10,678 nt of DNA from Thermodesulfobacteriota bacterium (GTDB lineage: Bacteria > Desulfobacterota > RBG-13-43-22): NCBI GenBank assembly GCA_025454185.1, contig JALOOY010000012.1:1-10678 (forward strand), in the 5' to 3' direction. The notes below the pieces were generated by a model. The model was not told the origin of the DNA. It did no database searches and was given only the letters and a program-made list of their open reading frames with translations. Position 1 is the first letter of the stretch. Each line of letters opens with the position of its first letter. Position numbers and translations under genes: made by a program. Shown one piece after another: positions 6,123 through 10,678 of the stretch.

Positions 6123-7715
6123 ATGGAAACAAATCACGATCCGAAAACCCCGGAAACCGAGTTCCAGGAAGAAACCCGCGAGTCGGCCGAAGAAACCAGT
6201 TTTGCCGACTTGTTTGAAGCCCACTCCCGCCGGCCCCAGGACCGGGGGCTGCAACCCGGCGACGACGTGCGCGGCCGGGTGGTGCTGATCACCCGGGAGT
6301 CCGTATTCATCGATTACGGCGCCAAAGCGGAAGGGTGGGCCGCGCTGGAGGAATTCCTCGACGGGGAAGGCCGTCAGACCGTTGCCCCGGGGGATGAGGT
6401 CTCCCTGAAATTTATCGAATACACCCCCTCCGGCGTCCACCTCGGCACTTCCTTCGGGAAGACCCGGGGGGGGGCTGCCGGCCAGGAGATTCTGCGCCGG
6501 GCCTATGAAGCCCAGGTCCCGGTGGAAGGAACGGTGACCAAAACCAACAAGGGCGGCCTGGAGGTCAACGTCTCGGGGGCGGCGGGGTTCTGTCCTCTTT
6601 CCCAGATCGACCTCTACTACTGTCAAAACCCGGAAGCCTATATCGGCACGGCCCAGAAATTTCTGGTTACCGAATTCGAAGAGGACGGACGGCGGATCAT
6701 CCTCTCCCGCAAGGCCGTATTGCAGGCGGAAAAGGAAGCCCGGGCCGCGCAAATTCGGGAACGGCTGGTCGCAGGGGGAATTTTCGAAGGAACGGTGACC
6801 CGTTTGATGCCTTTTGGGGCCTTTGTGGACCTGGGGGGTATCGAAGGTCTGCTTCATATTTCGGAAATTTCCCGGGAGCAGGTAGCCGAGCCGGGCGACC
6901 GTTTGAAGGTCGGTCAGGCTGTTCAGGTCCAGGTGATCCGCCTGGACCAGGGAGAAAAGGGTGAGGCCAGGATCAGCCTTTCCATGAAAGCCCTGGAACC
7001 CGACCCCTGGGATGCCGAACTGCCCTTCGCCGAAGGAGACCTGATCGAGGGCCAGGTCAGAAACCTGACCACCTACGGGGCCTTTGTGGAAGTGGCCCCC
7101 GGGCTGGAGGGGCTGGTCCATATTTCGGAGATCTCGCACCGCCGGATTACCCATCCCCAGCAAGTGCTCACCCCCGGTCAGAAGGTGCCGGTCAAGGTGC
7201 TGGGGATCGACCGGGAGAAACACCGGATCGCCCTCTCCGTGCGGGAAGCCGCCGCCTGGATCGAGGAAGGAGCGCCCACCGGCACCCAGACGCCGGACGA
7301 GGCCCCCGGCGGCAGCCTGCCGGATGGAACCGAAAAAGGGGAACCGCCGATTGCCGAACCGGCTAAAATGCGCTACAGAACCCCCCAGGTGGGGATCATT
7401 ACCCGGGGCATTGTGAGCGGCGTCAAGCCCTACGGATTGTTCCTGGACCTCCCGGAGCTCGGCTCCCGAACCCGGGGTCTGCTCCATCAAAGTGAGTTCC
7501 AGGCCTCCTCCGGACAGGGCTCCCTGAAAGGTGTGAAGGAAGGAGACACGATCGAGGTCCAGATTGTCCGCATCGACGACCAGGGGAAGATCTCCTTGTC
7601 CCAGAAATCCATTTCCGAACAGCAGGAAGCTTCGGACCTCAAGCAATACCTGGGCCAGTCCGCCGGTCCCGGCAAACTGGGGACCATGGCGGATTTGTTC
7701 AAAAAGAAACCCTAG
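6123..7715 (+). CDS. S1-domain RNA-binding protein (ribosomal protein S1-like)
   Basis: The 530-residue protein has five S1/OB-fold RNA-binding repeats, near residues 45-110, 131-199, 218-289, 305-375 and 424-496. Repeats 3 and 4 are most canonical, with FGAFVDLGGIEGLLHISEIS and YGAFVEVAPGLEGLVHISEIS. A Pro/Gly/Glu-rich linker (about 376-420) separates repeat 5. The N-terminal TSFADLFEAH resembles the start of ribosomal protein bS1, and the tail ends GTMADLFKKKP. bS1 normally has six repeats and about 550 residues, so this is a bS1 paralogue or a shortened bS1 rather than a Tex or PNPase relative. It probably binds mRNA on or near the 30S subunit. It lies 28 nt after the EF-G paralogue and probably shares its transcript. 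The Shine-Dalgarno match (AGGA at 6116-6119) is only 3 nt from the ATG, so initiation may be weak. The block of hairpins begins in its stop codon. Confidence 0.9.
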   Translation: METNHDPKTPETEFQEETRESAEETSFADLFEAHSRRPQDRGLQPGDDVRGRVVLITRESVFIDYGAKAEGWAALEEFLDGEGRQTVAPGDEVSLKFIEYTPSGVHLGTSFGKTRGGAAGQEILRRAYEAQVPVEGTVTKTNKGGLEVNVSGAAGFCPLSQIDLYYCQNPEAYIGTAQKFLVTEFEEDGRRIILSRKAVLQAEKEARAAQIRERLVAGGIFEGTVTRLMPFGAFVDLGGIEGLLHISEISREQVAEPGDRLKVGQAVQVQVIRLDQGEKGEARISLSMKALEPDPWDAELPFAEGDLIEGQVRNLTTYGAFVEVAPGLEGLVHISEISHRRITHPQQVLTPGQKVPVKVLGIDREKHRIALSVREAAAWIEEGAPTGTQTPDEAPGGSLPDGTEKGEPPIAEPAKMRYRTPQVGIITRGIVSGVKPYGLFLDLPELGSRTRGLLHQSEFQASSGQGSLKGVKEGDTIEVQIVRIDDQGKISLSQKSISEQQEASDLKQYLGQSAGPGKLGTMADLFKKKP

Positions 7716-7741
7716 CCCAAAAAATTTCCAATTTTTTGGGC
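7715..7741 (+). terminator. Perfect 12-bp hairpin at the end of the S1-domain gene
   Basis: GCCCAAAAAATT (7715-7726) and its exact complement AATTTTTTGGGC (7730-7741) flank a 3-nt loop. The left arm begins in the last base of the TAG stop. There is no separate T-run after the stem, but the right arm holds six T, so it could act as a terminator or as an mRNA 3'-end stabiliser. It is the first of three consecutive hairpins. Confidence 0.55.
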
Positions 7742-7743
7742 GA

Positions 7744-7798
7744 GAATAAAAACCATTTCTTGCGGTTTTAAAAACGCCAAAAATCATGGTTTTTATTC
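7744..7798. repeat. 13-bp inverted repeat with inner hairpin
   Basis: GAATAAAAACCAT (7744-7756) is exactly complementary to ATGGTTTTTATTC (7786-7798). The 29-nt interval contains a weaker inner fold, GCGGTTTT with AAAAACGC. The segment is AT-rich compared with neighbouring genes. Function unknown; it is part of the terminator-like block after the S1-domain gene. Confidence 0.6.
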
Positions 7799-7799
7799 A

Positions 7800-7857
7800 T
7801 AGATTCTTACAGCCATTGTTAGAGACAAATTTTCAGAACAATGGCTGTAAGAATCTA
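7800..7857. repeat. Perfect 21-bp hairpin
   Basis: The 21 nt at 7800-7820 (beginning TAGATTCTTACAGCC) are the exact reverse complement of 7837-7857 (ending GGCTGTAAGAATCTA), around a 16-nt loop. There is no T-run after it and no open frame. Such a long perfect stem is unusual for a simple terminator. It could be the core of a small mobile or palindromic element, a processed small RNA, or a protein-binding site. It ends 34 nt before the thiamine-binding gene. Confidence 0.65.
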
Positions 7858-7891
7858 AAGTGTTACTGTTTCCTCAACCCGAGGTAAAACC

Positions 7892-8212
7892 ATGACTATC
7901 ATGGAATTTTCCATGATCCCCCTGGACAAAGGCCCCAGCTTCAGTAGATACGTGGCCCGTATCCTGACCCTGGTGGACCAGAGCGGTTTGGAATATCAGT
8001 TGACCCCCATGGGCACCATCGTGGAAGGCGAGTGGGACGATCTGCTGGCCCTCCTGTCCCGCTGTTTTCAGGACCTGCAACGGGAGGCGGACAGGATCAG
8101 CCTCCAGGTCAAATTCGATTACCGCCGGGGTCCTGCGGGCCGTTTAAAAAAAAAGGTCCTGAGCGTCCAGTCCAGGGCCGAACGGCCTCTGAAAACGTCC
8201 TACAATTCCTGA
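7892..8212 (+). CDS. MTH1187-family thiamine-binding protein (DUF77)
   Basis: This 106-residue protein belongs to the MTH1187/YqgV (DUF77) family, small cytosolic ferredoxin-fold proteins that form oligomers and bind thiamine-type ligands in characterised relatives. Family marks are the N-terminal strand MEFSMIPLDKGPSFSRYVARIL, the central YQLTPMGTIVEGEWDDLLALL, and the C-terminal strand ISLQVKFDYRRG followed by GRLKKKVLSV. Length and order match the family. The ATG at 7892 has GAGG at 7881-7884, 7 nt away; the second Met (MEFSM) is the usual family start but lacks spacing to that site. It stands alone: the S1-domain gene ends 176 nt upstream across the hairpin block, and the next gene begins 267 nt downstream. 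No thiamine biosynthesis or transport gene and no TPP riboswitch was seen nearby. The physiological role of the family is not well established. Confidence 0.88.
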   Translation: MTIMEFSMIPLDKGPSFSRYVARILTLVDQSGLEYQLTPMGTIVEGEWDDLLALLSRCFQDLQREADRISLQVKFDYRRGPAGRLKKKVLSVQSRAERPLKTSYNS

Positions 8213-8378
8213 ATCACTGCAGGCTTTCCCGGAGGGTTGCCGGGTTCACCCGACCGATGCCGATTCCAAAATTACTATTTTGTGATTTCTTTCTTTATTT
8301 TTAACTGACGAACAATATTGTCAAAAATCCCTTCGTTGTCCTTGTGAAAATATTTCCGGCCCTCCTGCTGATTCCCTA

Positions 8379-8407
8379 TTGACAGGGTCTCCCAATTTAA
8401 GTAAAAA
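8379..8407 (+). promoter_or_regulatory. Sigma70-like promoter upstream of the cytochrome b gene
   Basis: A perfect -35 box TTGACA (8379-8384) is followed after 17 nt by TAAAAA (8402-8407), which matches four of six -10 positions. The leader would be about 65 nt. The gene also has a strong Shine-Dalgarno site, AGGAGGT (8469-8475), just before the ATG at 8480. Confidence 0.55.
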
Positions 8408-8417
8408 GTGTTAAATT
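8394..8417. promoter_or_regulatory. Inverted repeat overlapping the -10 box (possible operator)
   Basis: AATTTAA (8394-8400) and its complement TTAAATT (8411-8417) flank 10 nt that contain the predicted -10 box. A dimeric regulator bound here would block the promoter. The arms are short and AT-only, so chance is possible. Confidence 0.3.
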
Positions 8418-8479
8418 GTATCAAAAGCGCATCCCACCCTTTTCCGAACACTACACAATCTGACTATTAGGAGGTCACC

Positions 8480-9166
8480 ATGACGTTTAGCGCATTGGTC
8501 GAAGGGCCCCTACTCTGGATCGCTTTTTTAACCTTCCTCATCGGAAGCGCCCTGCGTCTGCTTTTTTTCATCGCCCTTTCCACTAAAAAGGACAAGCCGG
8601 TCTACCGCTATTTCAATTTCAAATGGATGATGCTTTCCATCCTGCGCTGGCTTCTCCCTTTGAACGTGGATATCAAAAAGAATCCCGTTTTTACCATCCT
8701 GGGCTATATCTTCCACATCTGTCTTCTGTCAGTCCCCCTCTTTTACAGCGCCCATATCGCCCTCTGGCAGGAAAGCCGCTTCGGTTGGAGCTGGTGGCAG
8801 ATGCCCGATGTCTGGGCCGACTGGCTGACCCTGATCCTGATCGCCATCTCCATCTTTTTCATCATCCGCCGCCTCGTCCTGGCCGAAGTGCGCATCATCA
8901 CCACCGTTTCGGATTACCTCCTCATCCTCGTCTGCGCCCTGCCCTTCGTCACCGGCTACCTCAACACCCACCCCGACGGGAGCGCCTACGCCTGGGTCAC
9001 CTCGGCCCTGCCCCTGTACGGCCAGTACAGCACCCTGATCCACATCCTGACCGGGGAACTGATGCTGATCCTCGTTCCCTTCACCAAGCTGTCCCACTGG
9101 GTCCTGTTCTTCGTCTCCCGGACCGTCATCGGCGTTGAATTCGGTCGAAGAAATTATACGGTCTAA
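8480..9166 (+). CDS. Membrane cytochrome b subunit (HmcE/TmcC/DsrM-like, NarI-type fold)
   Basis: This 228-residue membrane protein probably carries b-type hemes and exchanges electrons between the quinone pool or a periplasmic cytochrome and the cytoplasmic iron-sulfur partner encoded next. Five hydrophobic helices can be seen near residues 10-33, 69-95, 113-134, 143-160 and 183-215. Paired histidines fit heme ligation: His79 and His92 in helix 2, and His188 and His206 in helix 5. The 18-residue spacing of the second pair equals that of the NarI ligands His187 and His205. The length matches HmcE of the Hmc complex (about 25 kDa), and the gene order, membrane subunit then HdrD-like subunit, matches hmcE-hmcF and dsrM-dsrK. 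Classical DsrM is longer. The promoter at 8379-8407 and AGGAGGT site support the start at 8480. The downstream gene begins 70 nt after the stop. Family placement is firm; the exact complex is not. Confidence 0.85.
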   Translation: MTFSALVEGPLLWIAFLTFLIGSALRLLFFIALSTKKDKPVYRYFNFKWMMLSILRWLLPLNVDIKKNPVFTILGYIFHICLLSVPLFYSAHIALWQESRFGWSWWQMPDVWADWLTLILIAISIFFIIRRLVLAEVRIITTVSDYLLILVCALPFVTGYLNTHPDGSAYAWVTSALPLYGQYSTLIHILTGELMLILVPFTKLSHWVLFFVSRTVIGVEFGRRNYTV

Positions 9167-9236
9167 ACCAAGTTGGAACGATTTGGAAGTTATCGCCAAC
9201 CCGAGTTTCATTTTATAGCCTGACAGGAGGACCCGC

Positions 9237-10559
9237 ATGGCCGACCCGCGAAAATACCCGGAAATCACGATCAACCCTGAATCCATCCGCCAGGCCATCG
9301 ACGCCCGGATGAACGCCCGGCTGAAGATGTGGATGCGCATCTGCGCCCACTGCGGGCTCTGCGCCGATACCTGCCATTTTTACGTGGCCAAAGACCGGGA
9401 CCCCAAGATGGTCCCCTCCTACAAGGCCCAGAAGCTCAAGGAATTCGTCAAGAAAAAAGGCCAGGTGGACGAAGCCTACCTGAAGGAGATCTACGACATC
9501 GCCTACGGCGACTGCACGGTCTGCCGCCGCTGCACCATGTTCTGCCCTTTCGGGATCGACATGGCCACCATGGTGGCCACCCTGCGGGGGATCCTCACCT
9601 CCCAGGGTATGGCGCCCGAGGGCCTCAAAGCGGCCATCAAGAACTACCAGGAAACCGGCAACCAGATGGCCGTCTCCGAAGAGGACTGGGTGGAGACCCT
9701 GAAATGGATGGAGGAGGAACTCCAGGAAGAGCTGCCCGGGGCCGTCATCCCCATCGATAAAAAGGGCGCCAAGATCATGTACACGGTCAACGCCCGGGAA
9801 CCCAAGTTCTATCCCCAGGATATCCAGTTGGCCGCCAAGGTCTTCCACGTGGTGGGGGAAGACTGGACCTTCCCCAGCAAGGTGGGCTGGGACGACACCA
9901 ACCTGGCCATGTTCGCCGGGGACCTCAAGACCGCCGGCTACATCGTCCAGTTGATCCGCGACGCCGCCGAGGAGCTCCAGGTCCAGCGCGTCGTCATCAC
10001 CGAGTGAGGCCACGCACTCCGGGCCGTTCAGTTTGAAGGGCCGATCTGGTTGGGGCGTGAACACAACTTTGAGGTGGTACACAGCGTCAAACTCTTTGCC
10101 GAATACATCCGCGAGGGACGGCTGACCTTCGACCGCAAGATCACCGAGCCGATCACCTACCAGGACCCCTGCAACGTGTCCCGCAACGCCGGGCTGGCGG
10201 CCGATGCCCGTTTCATCATCAGCCACATTGCCGAAGACTTCCGGGAAATGAACCCCCATGGCAACTACAACTACTGCTGTTCGGGCGGCGGCGGGGCCAT
10301 CCCCATGGGTCCGCCCTTCAAGCGGCGGCGCATGGAGGCCGGCAAGGCCAAGGCCGACCAGGTCAAGGCCACCGGGGCCAAGATCGTCATCTGTCCCTGC
10401 CACAACTGCTACGACCAGGTGCGGGACCTGGGCAAGGAATACGATCTGGGCATCAAGGTCATGTCCTTCAAGGAGATCTTCGAGGAGATCATGCACATCC
10501 CCGAGGAACTGAAGGCCAAGGAGGAGGAAGAGGTCGAGGAGGAAGGCGGGGAAGCATAG
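9237..10559 (+). CDS. HdrD/HmcF/TmcB-like iron-sulfur oxidoreductase, probable selenoprotein (in-frame TGA at codon 257)
   Basis: This is a 440-residue cytoplasmic electron-transfer subunit of the HdrD/DsrK/HmcF/TmcB group, probably bound to the cytochrome b encoded upstream. Two [4Fe-4S] motifs are complete: Cys36-39-42-46 and Cys93-96-99-103. The C-terminal CCG domain, which binds a noncubane cluster in relatives, has Cys312, Cys347-Cys348 (NYCCSGGGG) and Cys386/388/391 (CPCHNC). The frame contains one TGA, at 10005-10007. On both sides the same frame encodes family sequence: RVVITE before it, GHALRAVQFEGPIW after it. From my memory of the family the residue there is Cys in an E-C-G-H-A motif, so selenocysteine replacing cysteine is the best reading. 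A SECIS-like hairpin follows. Alternatives are a nonsense mutation or a sequencing error. The start ATG has AGGAGG (9225-9230) 6 nt upstream. The C-terminus is a Glu/Lys tail. A standard caller would report two fragments, 9237-10007 and about 10050-10559. Confidence 0.82.
10005..10007 (+). other. In-frame TGA, candidate selenocysteine codon
   Basis: This is the only stop within 1,320 nt of otherwise continuous HdrD-like coding sequence. It occupies codon 257, between Glu256 and Gly258-His259-Ala260. No frameshift is needed to continue. A change from TGC or TGT, the cysteine codons, would require only the third base. Confidence 0.75.
10011..10059 (+). promoter_or_regulatory. SECIS-like hairpin downstream of the TGA
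   Basis: An upper stem pairs GGCC (10022-10025) with GGCC (10039-10042) and TTC (10027-10029) with GAA (10035-10037), with one G-G mismatch between them. The apical loop is AGTTT (10030-10034), with G in the second position. The loop starts 22 nt after the TGA, within the 16-37 nt range used for bacterial SECIS elements. A lower stem is also possible: CACGC (10011-10015) with GCGTG (10055-10059), and CTC (10017-10019) with GGG (10052-10054). This fits the bacterial SECIS plan by eye, but GC-rich coding DNA can form such folds by chance. Confidence 0.55.
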
Positions 10560-10565
10560 GCCGCC

Positions 10566-10595
10566 AAGGCCGCCCCAGAAGGGAGCGGCCTTTTT
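10566..10595 (+). terminator. Intrinsic terminator after the HdrD-like gene
   Basis: AAGGCCGC (10566-10573) pairs with GCGGCCTT (10585-10592). The stem extends by CCC/GGG (10574-10576 with 10581-10583) past one bulged A to an AGAA tetraloop. The run TTTTT (10591-10595) ends it. It begins 7 nt after the TAG and closes the cytochrome b / HdrD-like unit. Confidence 0.88.
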
Positions 10596-10678
10596 CATGG
10601 CCCTGAAAGTCAAATCAACCCACGAGCACGAAATTTTTTGGCGGGCCTAGCGGATAAGCTGATTTAATATTCCCCCGA
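10596..10678. other. Short right-edge stretch without a recognisable feature
   Basis: I see no gene, hairpin or convincing promoter in these 83 nt. It is probably the beginning of the intergenic region before a gene outside the window. Confidence 0.4.

Larger units (their letters stand above)
8213..8479 (+). other. Intergenic region with a promoter for the cytochrome b / HdrD-like unit
   Basis: There is no gene in these 267 nt. Near the left end a small hairpin, CCCGG (8228-8232) with CCGGG (8240-8244), lacks a following T-run and is doubtful as a terminator for the preceding gene. The centre is AT-rich. The right end holds the promoter, inverted repeat and Shine-Dalgarno site described separately. 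Confidence 0.5.

Noticed and set aside
6030..7787. 585-codon open frame on the minus strand opposite the S1-domain gene
   Set aside because: Long but antisense to five well-formed S1 repeats, with low-complexity Gly/Phe/Leu-rich composition and no recognisable domain or start signal.
7716..7891. TPP riboswitch in front of the thiamine-binding gene
   Set aside because: The region holds only simple inverted repeats; I could not see the conserved TPP-riboswitch core such as CTGAGA together with the ACC..GAACCTGA segment.
10005..10007. Frameshift or plain pseudogene in the HdrD-like gene
   Set aside because: No frame change is needed, all later motifs are intact, and the stop falls at the one motif Cys that Sec would replace. 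A nonsense mutation or base error cannot be fully excluded without reads.
10050..10559. Separate 169-codon gene for the C-terminal part of the HdrD-like protein
   Set aside because: It has a TTG start without a Shine-Dalgarno site, and the family sequence continues upstream in the same frame to the TGA. It is better explained as the second part of one read-through gene.
9213..10613. 466-codon open frame on the minus strand opposite the HdrD-like gene
   Set aside because: It is antisense to a clearly recognisable iron-sulfur protein gene, its translation is Gly/His/Leu/Asp-rich with no family pattern, and it arises from the GC-rich codon bias.

Overview
The window looks like part of a chromosome from an anaerobic, GC-rich deltaproteobacterium (Desulfobacterota). 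This is an inference. It rests on an Hmc/Tmc/DsrMK-type membrane cytochrome b plus HdrD-like iron-sulfur pair, a probable selenocysteine codon in the latter, a divergent second-type EF-G, and intergenic repeats of the REP-like kind. No rRNA or tRNA gene, insertion sequence or CRISPR array was seen.

Left part (1 to about 3,960), minus strand. A DNA glycosylase of the endonuclease III superfamily (3262-3918) has its own sigma70-like promoter and appears to be made from a leaderless or nearly leaderless mRNA. Next come a REP-like inverted repeat and a tight gene string: a small coiled-coil lipoprotein, a YihY/BrkB membrane protein starting 2 nt later, LivH starting in a 4-nt ATGA overlap, and LivM running off the left edge. 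LivH and LivM are separated by 141 nt of repetitive sequence, and livM has no visible ribosome binding site.

Middle part (about 3,970 to 8,212), plus strand. A promoter divergent from the glycosylase drives an EF-G paralogue whose domain IV signature loops are altered, followed 28 nt later by a five-repeat S1-domain protein. The pair looks like a translation-related operon. It ends in a block of three consecutive hairpins, one with a perfect 21-bp stem. A solitary MTH1187-family thiamine-binding protein gene follows.

Right part (8,213 to 10,678), plus strand. An apparently self-contained two-gene unit has its own promoter overlapped by an inverted repeat, strong Shine-Dalgarno sites and a strong intrinsic terminator. 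It encodes a five-helix cytochrome b of the HmcE/TmcC/DsrM type and an HdrD/HmcF/TmcB/DsrK-like protein. The second gene is interrupted by one in-frame TGA at codon 257, exactly where the family has the conserved Cys of an E-C-G-H-A motif. The reading frame continues uninterrupted through a complete CCG domain, and a SECIS-like hairpin follows the TGA at suitable distance. The best reading is a selenocysteine-containing electron-transfer protein that a standard gene caller would split in two. This is the most interesting item in the window.
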